Assembly: GCA_029289015.1 (NCBI GenBank)
Contig: JARFUL010000094.1
Location: 1 to 8,299 of the forward strand
Direction of reading: 5' to 3'
DNA length: 8,299 nt
Origin: Syntrophobacteria bacterium
GTDB taxonomy: Bacteria; Desulfobacterota; Syntrophobacteria; JARFUL01
Shown here: positions 1 through 6,174 of the stretch, piece by piece
Numbering within the stretch: position 1 is the first letter of the stretch
Layout of the letters: the number at the start of each line of letters is the position of its first letter
Program-made: the position numbers and the translations under genes
The notes under the pieces: generated by a model
What the model was told of the DNA's origin: nothing
Database searches by the model: none
What the model saw: the letters and a program-made list of their open reading frames with translations, nothing else

Positions 1-47
1 CTTTGTGCGTCTTGAGGACGGGACGGTGGCCACAGGTGCTGGCGGTC

Positions 48-89
48 TTTCTTAAACTGGCTGGAAGTTTTTCTCAAACTGGCTGGCAG
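48..89. repeat. 20-bp direct repeat, two copies (possible mobile-element end)
   Basis: Positions 48-67 and 70-89 match at 18 of 20 bases around the core AAACTGGCTGG, with a 22-bp period. Closely spaced terminal repeats of about 20 bp with an AAACTGG-like core recall the ends of IS21-type insertion sequences, and a GACA follows at 92-95. The body of any element would lie left of the window, so this is only a suggestion. I see no real gene in 1-159. Confidence 0.55.
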
Positions 90-136
90 GCGACACTCGC
101 CGCAGCGAGGAAAGAGGCCTACCACAAAGAGCAGAT

Positions 137-157
137 GGGCACAATTACGGGCACAAT
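137..157. repeat. Short direct repeat GGGCACAAT (two copies)
   Basis: GGGCACAAT occurs at 137-145 and 149-157, a 12-bp period, just past the tRNA terminator. Short repeats beside a tRNA 3' end can be arm-type sites of a tyrosine integrase, but no integrase or att duplication is visible here. Function is not assigned. Confidence 0.5.
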
Positions 158-159
158 GG

Positions 160-194
160 AAAAAAAGAGGGGTCAGGTAATCTCCCTAACCCCT
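160..194 (-). terminator. Rho-independent terminator after tRNA-Phe
   Basis: On the minus strand AGGGGTTAGG (194-185) pairs with CCTGACCCCT (177-168), a 10-bp stem with one G-U pair and a 7-nt loop, followed by C and seven T residues (166-160). It begins 9 nt after the tRNA CCA end and is the only clear intrinsic terminator in the window. It should end transcripts from tRNA-Phe and any read-through from the acidic gene. Confidence 0.9.
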
Positions 195-203
195 TGATTT
201 TCC

Positions 204-279
204 TGGTGCCGAGGCCCAGAGTCGAACTGGGGACACGAGGATTTTCAGTCCACTGCTCTACCGCCTGAGCTACCTCGGC
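204..279 (-). tRNA. tRNA-Phe (anticodon GAA), CCA encoded
   Basis: The 76-nt minus-strand sequence folds as a full cloverleaf. The acceptor stem GCCGAGG pairs with CCTCGGC. The D-stem is GCTC/GAGC with loop AGGCGGTA. The anticodon loop CTGAAAA gives GAA (plus-strand 244-246). The variable region is 5 nt, the T-stem CCCAG/CTGGG encloses TTCGACT, and discriminator A is followed by genomic CCA. It delivers phenylalanine at UUC and UUU codons. The anticodon stem GTGGA/TCCTC has one non-Watson-Crick position, U28 against U42, where bacterial tRNA-Phe usually has A-U. The gene still looks functional. It is followed 9 nt later by a Rho-independent terminator. Confidence 0.97.
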
Positions 280-292
280 TTTGGAAGTCTAA

Positions 293-328
293 GACAAGGA
301 ACTTTCGCTGATTTAGAACCGCCTTGTC
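293..328. repeat. 7-bp inverted repeat upstream of tRNA-Phe
   Basis: GACAAGG at 293-299 and CCTTGTC at 322-328 are perfect inverse copies separated by 22 bp. The right arm overlaps a -35-like TTGACA (330-325, minus strand). The spacing is long for a simple repressor dyad, and chance is a real possibility. Nothing else is recognisable between the acidic gene and the tRNA. Confidence 0.35.
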
Positions 329-330
329 AA
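302..330 (-). promoter_or_regulatory. Possible weak promoter of tRNA-Phe
   Basis: A perfect -35 TTGACA (330-325) lies about 45 nt before the mature tRNA 5' end, the right geometry for a tRNA promoter. At 17-nt spacing, however, the -10 would be CGAAAG, a poor match. TAGACT (291-286) is a better hexamer but sits too far away. Read-through from the acidic gene is an alternative source of transcription. Confidence 0.25.
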
Positions 331-357
331 GAAAAATTCTAGGTAACAGCTCCGAAT

Positions 358-1131
358 CTATTCTTCCACCTTCAGGTCGCCCAGGTCGATCTCAAGGCTC
401 TCCAGGGCATCGTCGTCAATGCTCAAATCGGTCTCAGCAGCCGCGGGCTTCTCCTCGGTTATTAGTGGCTCCTCGTCAAGAGCGGGTATTTCCGGCGGCT
501 CAACGTCCGGAGCTTCCGCCGCAAGGTCGAGCGCTTCATCCCCGAGGTCAACCTCGAGGTCACCCAGGTCCTCAATGGCCGAGTCGTCGATGAAGAGGTC
601 CTCCTCCAGCGGCTCAATGGCCTCCTCCTCATCCAGGTCGAGGCTGACCGGCTCTTCCTCCGGCATAAGCTCAGGCTCCGGCTCCGCCAGGGGCTCCGGC
701 TCTAAGATATCCTCTTCCAGTAGATCCGCTTCAGGGACCGGCTCCTCCAGGGGCGCCGGTTCGAAGATCTCCTCTTCCAGGAAATCCGCTTCAGGCTCCA
801 GGCTCATCTCTTCACCCAGTTCCAGCGCTTCGGTGTCTGCGATATCCATGTCCGGAGCATCCAGGTCTTCATCGAGCATGGAAGGCCCCGCAGGCAAGAT
901 TGGCTCATCTTCAACGATGAGGTCGCCGCCCCCCAGTTCCATGCCTCCGCCCACCGTTACATCTGCCATGGCCCCTTCATCCCCGGCTGCAACCTGGGCG
1001 AGAAACGCGGGCACCTTGGCTTCTACGGCGGGCAGGTTAAGGAGATTGCGGTCCTTCTTGACGTCAGTGCCGCACTTTTTGCATGCGTCAAGATGGTCGA
1101 AACTAACGAAGCCGCATTTTGGACATTTCAT
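358..1131 (-). CDS. Acidic repeat protein with N-terminal zinc ribbon, function unknown
   Basis: I do not recognise this 257-residue protein beyond its parts. An N-terminal zinc ribbon has cysteines 3, 6, 17 and 20 (MKCPKCGF ... CKKCG). After a short basic stretch, about 200 residues are very rich in Glu, Asp, Leu and Pro. There is no signal peptide or membrane segment, so it is probably cytoplasmic and largely disordered. A 20-residue tandem duplication occupies 113-132 and 133-152 (PEADFLEEEIFEP and PEADLLEEDILEP cores). A second motif built on IDDxAxE and DLGD occurs at about 181-198 and again at the C-terminus. I chose the ATG at 1131 because GGGGGG lies 7 nt upstream and the cysteines follow at once; a longer form from 1182 would begin inside the promoter. 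It ends 78 nt before tRNA-Phe with no terminator between. A protein- or nucleic-acid-binding adaptor role is only a guess. Confidence 0.82.
   Translation of the reverse strand: MKCPKCGFVSFDHLDACKKCGTDVKKDRNLLNLPAVEAKVPAFLAQVAAGDEGAMADVTVGGGMELGGGDLIVEDEPILPAGPSMLDEDLDAPDMDIADTEALELGEEMSLEPEADFLEEEIFEPAPLEEPVPEADLLEEDILEPEPLAEPEPELMPEEEPVSLDLDEEEAIEPLEEDLFIDDSAIEDLGDLEVDLGDEALDLAAEAPDVEPPEIPALDEEPLITEEKPAAAETDLSIDDDALESLEIDLGDLKVEE
681..800. repeat. 60-bp tandem repeat (two copies) inside the acidic gene
   Basis: Positions 681-740 and 741-800 align without gaps, with about 10 differences in 60 (roughly 83% identity). They encode the 20-residue tandem units of the acidic protein. Several differences change residues conservatively (Phe/Leu, Glu/Asp), consistent with an old in-frame duplication kept under selection for acidic composition. 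A further unit leftwards is at best very degraded. Confidence 0.8.
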
Positions 1132-1180
1132 GGAACAGCCCCCCGTTGTTTGGGTGGAAACAGGAAATATTTCATAAAAC

Positions 1181-1209
1181 ATAATATGTTACTCGATTTG
1201 AGAGGTCAA
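1181..1209 (-). promoter_or_regulatory. Sigma70-type promoter for the acidic zinc-ribbon gene, inside the rsmE 3' end
   Basis: On the minus strand TTGACC (1209-1204) and TATTAT (1186-1181) are separated by 17 nt, each one base from consensus. A start near 1174 gives a leader of about 43 nt before the ATG at 1131. It also excludes the upstream in-frame ATG at 1182, which would lie inside the -10. The -10 sits within a short palindrome, AACATA-N-TATGTT (1178-1190), that also covers the rsmE stop codon. Confidence 0.65.
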
Positions 1210-1962
1210 GGGAAAACCCATGTCCCCGAGCTCGTACTGGATCGCGCACAGAAAGAAGAGGGCCGCGGTCTCACTTCTCAGTATCCTGGGTCCAGCGGCT
1301 GCCACGAGGAAGCCCTGCTCCTTGAGGAGCTCCACCTCCTTGACGCTGAAGCCGCCCTCGGGCCCGATGAGTCCCGCGACCGCTGCTCTGTCCTTTGCCC
1401 GGGCCAAAATCTCCCTGAGGCCGGGATCCTTGGCCTTTTCCCAGAATATCAGCTTGAGGCAGTCCTTGGGGAGACCCGCGGAGAATTCAGCCAGGTCCGC
1501 GGCCGGGCGAATATCCGGGATTACGTTTCTGCCGCACTGCTTCGCGGCTTCCCGGGCCACCTTGAGAAGCCCGTGAAGCTTCTCGCTTCTGTCGAGCCCC
1601 AGGCCCCGCACGCTCCTTTCGGCCTTTACCAGCCGTATCTCGCTGGCTCCCAGCTCCACCGCCTTTTGCACCGTGAACCTGAGGCGGTCCCTGGCAAAGA
1701 GGGAGAGCCCGAGGATCACCCTGATCCGGGGCTCCGGGCAGGACCTGAAGGGCTCGTCCAGCGCGAGCTCCACGCCGCCGCTCTCCACTGACACCACCCG
1801 CGCGGGATACTCGTTCCCCTCGCCGTCGAACACGGACACCTCCGCGCCCACCCCCAGCCTGAGGACCCGGGTGAGGTGAATGGCCTCGTCCCTGGGGAGC
1901 ACCGCGCTTGGTCCGTCTATCAGCTCCTTGGGACAGTAGAATCTCTTCGGTTTGGGTTTCAT
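1189..1962 (-). CDS. rsmE: 16S rRNA (uracil(1498)-N(3))-methyltransferase RsmE
   Basis: RsmE uses S-adenosylmethionine to methylate N3 of U1498 in 16S rRNA, near the decoding site, in assembled 30S subunits. The 257 residues match the usual length of about 245-260. The N-terminal PUA-like domain carries HLTRVLRLGVG (29-39). The C-terminal SPOUT (trefoil-knot) methyltransferase domain has QKAVELGASEI (99-109), REAAKQCGRN (137-146), the SAM-binding LIGPEGGFS (198-206) and GPRILRSETAA (224-234). The ATG overlaps the pilD stop as ATGA with no clear Shine-Dalgarno, so it probably depends on translation of pilD. An upstream in-frame extension into pilD exists but does not look like protein and is not used. 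The last codons contain the promoter of the next gene. Identification is secure. Confidence 0.96.
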   Translation of the reverse strand: MKPKPKRFYCPKELIDGPSAVLPRDEAIHLTRVLRLGVGAEVSVFDGEGNEYPARVVSVESGGVELALDEPFRSCPEPRIRVILGLSLFARDRLRFTVQKAVELGASEIRLVKAERSVRGLGLDRSEKLHGLLKVAREAAKQCGRNVIPDIRPAADLAEFSAGLPKDCLKLIFWEKAKDPGLREILARAKDRAAVAGLIGPEGGFSVKEVELLKEQGFLVAAAGPRILRSETAALFFLCAIQYELGDMGFPLTSQIE

Positions 1963-2732
1963 CTCGCCAGGATGCCGATGTACCAGTTTATGAGCTCGTT
2001 GCCCCAGAAGAGGTGGCTGAGCGCGCCGATGGAGAGAAAGGGGCCGAAGGGGATCTTCGCGGGCTCCTCGCCCTTTGAAAAGCCCACCACAAAGAGCCCC
2101 ACCACCGCGCCCACCGCGGAGCCGAGCACCAGGGTGATGAGTATTCCCTTGAGGCCGATGAACGCGCCGATCATGGCCAGGAGCTTTATGTCGCCCCCTC
2201 CCATGCCCTCCCTCTTTCTGAGCAGCCAGTAGGCCTCGGACAGGGCCAGGAGCACCCCTCCCCCCACGATTGTGCCCAGCACGGAGGAGGTAAACCCCAC
2301 CCCGGTGATAAAGGAGGAGGCCAGAATGCCCGCGGGTATGCCCGGGATGGACAGGGAGTCCGGGATGGTCATGGTGTCGAGGTCTATGAAGGTCACCGCG
2401 ATGAGGAGCCCCGAGAAGATAAGGTACGCGAGCCCCCGGGTGGTGAGCCCGAACTTGAGGTAGAGAGCAAGCGCGATGAATCCTGTGGTGAGCTCCACCA
2501 TGAAGTACCGGGGCGATATCTTGACCCCGCAGTCCCGGCACTTTCCCCAGAGCGCGAGGTAGCTGACAAGGGGGATGTTGTCGTAGAAGCGGATGGGACT
2601 CCCGCAGGAGGGGCAGTGGGAGGAGGGGGTCACAATGGAGATTTCGCTGGGCAGCCGGTAGATCACCACGTTGAGAAAGGACCCCACCGCGAGACCGAAC
2701 GCGAAGATGATCAGGAGCACGCCCGGGCTCAA
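1959..2732 (-). CDS. pilD: Prepilin peptidase (type IV leader peptidase), PilD-like
   Basis: This inner-membrane aspartic protease removes the leader from type IV prepilins and type II secretion pseudopilins. Enzymes with the N-terminal domain also N-methylate the new end. It has 257 residues from a TTG start. A first TM (about 4-24) is followed by the cytoplasmic domain with the paired-cysteine tetrad C40/C43 and C65/C68, typical of the bifunctional enzymes. The catalytic aspartates are Asp117 (FIDLDTMTIPD) and Asp181 (GMGGGDIKL). They are 64 residues apart, the same spacing as I recall for Asp125/Asp189 of TcpJ. Several more hydrophobic segments follow, with IPFGPFLS at 227-234. The start overlaps the topA stop (TTGA) and the stop overlaps rsmE (ATGA). 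No pilin or secretion genes are visible beside it, so its substrates are encoded elsewhere. The orthologue could be named gspO, comC or tcpJ in other systems. Confidence 0.94.
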   Translation of the reverse strand: MSPGVLLIIFAFGLAVGSFLNVVIYRLPSEISIVTPSSHCPSCGSPIRFYDNIPLVSYLALWGKCRDCGVKISPRYFMVELTTGFIALALYLKFGLTTRGLAYLIFSGLLIAVTFIDLDTMTIPDSLSIPGIPAGILASSFITGVGFTSSVLGTIVGGGVLLALSEAYWLLRKREGMGGGDIKLLAMIGAFIGLKGILITLVLGSAVGAVVGLFVVGFSKGEEPAKIPFGPFLSIGALSHLFWGNELINWYIGILAR

Positions 2733-5029
2733 GGATCGCCTCCGTCTCTTCCCAGAGGCTCCTGGTACGAGCAACCCTTTTTGGGGCAGGCCAGAACAGC
2801 CTTTTTGCCCTTGGCCTTCTTTTTCACGAGGAAGGTGTGGCCGCACTCGGGGCAGGCCTTGGGGAGCGGCTTCTTGCTCGTGGTGAACCGGCACTTCGGA
2901 TAGTTGGAGCAGCCGTAGAAGACCCTGTTCCGATACCTCCGGGCCACCAGGGAGCCGCGACACCCGTCCTCGGGGCACGGGACCCCGGTCTCCTCCTGGG
3001 GGACCTTGGCCGCGCCGGAAAGGGAGCGGGTGTTCCGGCACTCCGGATAGCCGCTGCACGCGAGAAACCTTCCGTAGGGCCCCCGCTTCACCACCATCTT
3101 GGAGCCGCACTTCTCGCAGGTCTCCTCCGGCACTTCCTCCGGCTCGGGCAGCGCCATCTTTCCGGCCTCGTCCCTCTGGAAGTCGGAGGTGAACCTGCAC
3201 CCGGGATACCCGGTGCACGCGAGGAACTCCCCGGATTTTCCCCACCGGATCTCCGTGGGGCTCCCGCAGGTGGGGCAGGGGATCTCCGCGGGCAGACCCT
3301 TGCCCCTGAAGTCGGCCATGTGAGCGTCGGCCAGCTCCATCTCCTTGTGGAAACGGTCATAGAAGCTGGCCACAATGTCGAGCCACGAGGCCCGGCCCTC
3401 TTCTATTTTATCCAGGTCGCTCTCCAGCCTCGCGGTGAACTCCACGTCCAGGACGTCCGGGAAGTTCTGCACGAGGAGCGAGTTCACCAGCATCCCGAGC
3501 TCCGTGGGCACGAACCGCTTCTTCTCCTTCTTGACGTAGGCCTTGTCCTGGACCGTGCCGATGATGGAGGCATAGGTGGAGGGGCGGCCCACGCCGTTCT
3601 CCTCGAGCTCCTTGATCAGGGAGGCCTCGTTGTAGCGCGGGGGAGGCTTGGTGCAGTGATGCTCTATGTCGAGCTCATGAAGCTCGAGCTCCTGGCCCTC
3701 CTCCAGGTGGGGCAGGTCTCTCTCCTCCTCGTCCGCGTCTTTGGCGTTCTTCGCGGGCTCGTAGAGCCTGGTGAAGCCGTCGAAGACCAGCCTCAGGCCG
3801 CTGGCCCTGAAGAGGTATTCCCCCGCGGTGATGTCTACCTGGGTCTTGTGGTAGAGCGCGGGAAGGACCTGGGAGGCCAGGAACCTGAGCCATATGAGCT
3901 CGTAGAGCCTGGCCATCGGCCTGTCCAGGTGGCGGGACACCTCCCTGGGGGTCCTGAAGACCGAGGTGGGCCGGATGGCCTCGTGCGCGTCCTGGGCCGA
4001 CTTCTTGGACCTGTAGACCGGGCTGGTCTTGGGCAGGTACTCCTTGCCGAGGTTCTTCTCGATGTAGCTCCTGGCCTCCTGGGCCGCGGTCTTGGAGACC
4101 CTGAAAGAGTCGGTGCGCATGTAGGTGATGAGCCCCACCCGCTCCGCGTTCCCCATCTTTACGCCCTCATAGAGCCTCTGGGCCAGCCCCATGGTCCTCT
4201 TCGCGGTGAAGCCGAGCTTGCGGGCCGCGTCCTGCTGGAGGGTGGAGGTGATGAAGGGCGGCGGGGGCTTTTTGCTACTCTTCCTCCTCTTTACCTCGGA
4301 GACCCTGAAGTCGCAGCCCCTGAGCCCCTTAAAGACCTCGCTCACCGCGTCCTCGTGGGGAAGGGGCGTCTTGGTCTTGCCCTTTGTCGCGAGCTTGGCA
4401 TGGAAAGGGGAGGGGGAGGACGGGGCCGCGAGAAGCGCGCTGATGTCCCAGTATTCCTCGGGGATGAACGCGCGCACCTCCTGCTCCCTGTCGCAGATGA
4501 GCCGGACGGCAACCGACTGGACCCTGCCCGCGGAGAGCCCGGACTTTACCTTCTCCCACAGAAGGGGCGAAAGCTTGTAGCCCACGAGCCTGTCGAGGAT
4601 CCTCCGGGCCTGCTGGGCTTCGTATTTCCGCGCGTCGAGCTTCGAGGGCTTTTTCAGCGCGTCGGTCACCGCGGACTCGGTGATCTCGTTGAAGAGCACC
4701 CGGTAGATGTTCTCCTCCGGCACCCCGCGCTTGATGAGCTCCTGGGCAATGTGCCAGGCTATGGCTTCACCCTCCCGGTCCGGGTCCGGGGCCAGGTAGA
4801 TCCCCTCGGAGGACGCGGCGGATTCGGCCAGCTCCTTGAGCACCTTGCCCTTGCCCACCAGGACCCTGTAGTTCGGGGAGAAGTCGTCGGCTATGTTAAC
4901 GCCCATCTCGTTCTTGGGCAGGTCCTTCACATGCCCGCCGGAGGCCTTCACCTCAAAGCCGCGGCCGAGGTAGCGGCTCAAGGTCCTGGCCTTGGTGGGT
5001 GATTCTACTACAATAAGCGACTTGGCCAT
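2729..5029 (-). CDS. topA: DNA topoisomerase I (type IA)
   Basis: TopA relaxes negatively supercoiled DNA by cutting one strand through a 5'-phosphotyrosyl link and passing the other strand. The 766 residues begin with a Toprim domain: ESPTKA has the catalytic Glu9, and DPDREGE (82-88) holds the metal-binding acids. The active tyrosine is Tyr303 in GLITYMRTDS, and the GVGRPSTYASI motif is at 479-489. The C-terminus carries four zinc-ribbon units, each with four cysteines: C585/588/605/611, C638/641/658/664, C685/690/707/713 and C726/729/748/753. E. coli TopA is about 100 residues longer and has three such four-cysteine units plus zinc-free ribbons. A GAGGAG lies about 15 nt before the ATG, which is longer than ideal spacing. 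The stop TGA overlaps the TTG start of the prepilin peptidase by 4 nt (TTGA), suggesting coupled translation. Identification is secure. Confidence 0.98.
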   Translation of the reverse strand: MAKSLIVVESPTKARTLSRYLGRGFEVKASGGHVKDLPKNEMGVNIADDFSPNYRVLVGKGKVLKELAESAASSEGIYLAPDPDREGEAIAWHIAQELIKRGVPEENIYRVLFNEITESAVTDALKKPSKLDARKYEAQQARRILDRLVGYKLSPLLWEKVKSGLSAGRVQSVAVRLICDREQEVRAFIPEEYWDISALLAAPSSPSPFHAKLATKGKTKTPLPHEDAVSEVFKGLRGCDFRVSEVKRRKSSKKPPPPFITSTLQQDAARKLGFTAKRTMGLAQRLYEGVKMGNAERVGLITYMRTDSFRVSKTAAQEARSYIEKNLGKEYLPKTSPVYRSKKSAQDAHEAIRPTSVFRTPREVSRHLDRPMARLYELIWLRFLASQVLPALYHKTQVDITAGEYLFRASGLRLVFDGFTRLYEPAKNAKDADEEERDLPHLEEGQELELHELDIEHHCTKPPPRYNEASLIKELEENGVGRPSTYASIIGTVQDKAYVKKEKKRFVPTELGMLVNSLLVQNFPDVLDVEFTARLESDLDKIEEGRASWLDIVASFYDRFHKEMELADAHMADFRGKGLPAEIPCPTCGSPTEIRWGKSGEFLACTGYPGCRFTSDFQRDEAGKMALPEPEEVPEETCEKCGSKMVVKRGPYGRFLACSGYPECRNTRSLSGAAKVPQEETGVPCPEDGCRGSLVARRYRNRVFYGCSNYPKCRFTTSKKPLPKACPECGHTFLVKKKAKGKKAVLACPKKGCSYQEPLGRDGGDP
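2739..2743 (-). promoter_or_regulatory. Ribosome binding site fixing the TTG start of pilD
   Basis: GGAGG on the minus strand lies 6 nt before the TTG at 2732, inside the last codons of topA. There is no ATG between the topA end and the first hydrophobic segment of the peptidase, and the alternative GTG at 2720 would be 18 nt from this site. The TTG is therefore the better start. Confidence 0.72.
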
Positions 5030-5040
5030 CTGGGTTGCAA

Positions 5041-6174
5041 TCAGCTCCTCACAAAGTATTTTCCCGGGACCTGGTGCACCACCCCTTTGAGCTCCAGGGA
5101 GAGCAGCACTCCCGCGGTCTGAGCGGGGTCCAGGCCTACGGATTTCGCCAGCTCGTCGATGTGAACCGGCTCGTCTCCTAAGAGATTGTATACGCTGGCC
5201 TCCATACCATCAAGGGAGACCTGGGCCGCGCTTACCATATGGTCCCGGCCTTCCCCCTTTTTGCTGGGTCGCGCGTGGGGGAGCGCGTCGAGCACGTCTT
5301 TCGCAGACTCCACCAGCGCCGCGCCCTCTTTGAGGAGCCGGTTGGGCCCGCGGCTCAGGGACCTGCCCGCGGCCCCGGGCACCGCGAAGACCTCCCGGCC
5401 CTGGTCCAGGGCCAGCCGCGCGCTGATGAGCGCGCCGGACTTGAGCCCCCCCTCCACTATCACCACCCCGAGGCTGAGCCCGCTCAGGATGCGGTTGCGG
5501 GAGGGGAAATGGCCCGCGTGGACCGGCGTGCTGGGGAGATATTCGGAGATCAGCGCGCCCGAGCCCGCGACTTCGCGGTACAGATCCCCGTGCTCCGGGG
5601 GATAGACCGTATTGTGGCCGCACCCCATAACCCCGATGGTCCGGCCCCGGGCCTTTAGGGCCCCCCGGTGCGCGGCCGCGTCTATTCCCCTTGCCAGCCC
5701 TGAGACCACGGTGAGCCCCTCCGAGGCCAGGTCAAAGGCCAGCTTTGTAGCGATATCGAGGCCGAAACGGCTGGGATAGCGGGTGCCCACCACCGCGACC
5801 GCGGGGTCCTTGGGCACCAGCTCTCCCTTGCAAAAGAGTATGATGGGAGGGTCAGGGATCGTCGCGAGCTGCCTGGGGTAGGAGGGGTCTTGGAGGTGAA
5901 CGATGCTTAGCCCCGCGGCTGATATCTCGCTAAGGGCTTTGGTTACGGCTTTTTCAGGCTGGAAGCTCCTGATGCTGTCGGCCAGCCCGGGCCCCACGCC
6001 GCCTGCGGCCAGGAGCTCGTCCTTTGATGCTGAGAGCACCTTCTCGGGTGAACCGAACCTCCTGATGAGTGATCCGGCCACCACCGGCCCCACCCCCGGC
6101 ACCAGCAGGAGTGAGAGCCAGTGGCGGTGTTTGTCGGGGTATGACTTAACGTTGCTTGGTTCGGACAAAGTCAC
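5041..6174 (-). CDS. dprA: DNA-processing protein DprA (Smf)
   Basis: DprA binds single-stranded DNA in the cytoplasm and loads RecA on it. It is needed for natural transformation where that exists, but it is also present in many species not known to be competent. All 377 residues fit the three-part form of the family. An N-terminal helix-hairpin-helix-like region holds LLLVPGVGP (22-30). A Rossmann-like core carries VVGTR (128-132), SGLARGIDAAAHRGAL (158-173), GCGHNTVYPPEH (184-195), FPSRNRILSG (223-232) and VEGGLKSGALISA (240-252). A C-terminal winged-helix domain spans about 320-377. The start is GTG, inside the end of the LysM gene (29-nt overlap), with only a weak purine-rich stretch ahead of it; an in-frame TTG two codons later is possible. 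The stop lies 11 nt before topA. Identification is secure; the exact start is less so. Confidence 0.96.
   Translation of the reverse strand: MTLSEPSNVKSYPDKHRHWLSLLLVPGVGPVVAGSLIRRFGSPEKVLSASKDELLAAGGVGPGLADSIRSFQPEKAVTKALSEISAAGLSIVHLQDPSYPRQLATIPDPPIILFCKGELVPKDPAVAVVGTRYPSRFGLDIATKLAFDLASEGLTVVSGLARGIDAAAHRGALKARGRTIGVMGCGHNTVYPPEHGDLYREVAGSGALISEYLPSTPVHAGHFPSRNRILSGLSLGVVIVEGGLKSGALISARLALDQGREVFAVPGAAGRSLSRGPNRLLKEGAALVESAKDVLDALPHARPSKKGEGRDHMVSAAQVSLDGMEASVYNLLGDEPVHIDELAKSVGLDPAQTAGVLLSLELKGVVHQVPGKYFVRS

Noticed and set aside
137..157. CRISPR-like array
   Set aside because: There are only two 9-bp copies with a 3-bp gap; no spacers of usual length and no cas genes.
3..197. 64-codon open frame on the plus strand at the left edge
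   Set aside because: It spans the direct repeats and the tRNA terminator, starts with TTG without a ribosome site, and resembles no protein I know.
419..1177. Serine-rich 252-codon open frame on the plus strand opposite the acidic gene
   Set aside because: Ser runs arise from the complement of Glu/Asp/Leu-rich codons. The minus frame has a zinc ribbon, a Shine-Dalgarno and a promoter.
1132..1182. Seventeen-residue N-terminal extension of the acidic protein from the ATG at 1182
   Set aside because: That ATG overlaps the proposed -10 and has no Shine-Dalgarno, while the ATG at 1131 has one and leads directly into the zinc ribbon.
1963..2541. In-frame upstream extension of rsmE through pilD
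   Set aside because: The extra 193 residues are His/Arg/Gly-rich out-of-frame pilD sequence, and RsmE proteins normally start where the ATG at 1962 places it.
2733..3245. In-frame upstream extension of the prepilin peptidase into topA
   Set aside because: The extension is Arg/Gly/Pro-rich out-of-frame topA sequence, and the family begins with the hydrophobic segment right after the TTG.
2837..5002. Very long open frame (721 codons) on the plus strand opposite topA
   Set aside because: It is the antisense shadow of a high-GC gene with unmistakable TopA motifs. The translation is Gly/Leu/Arg/Val-rich and resembles no protein.
5186..5658. Several 137-139 codon open frames opposite or out of frame within dprA
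   Set aside because: All lie inside a gene with complete DprA motifs and are composition shadows.
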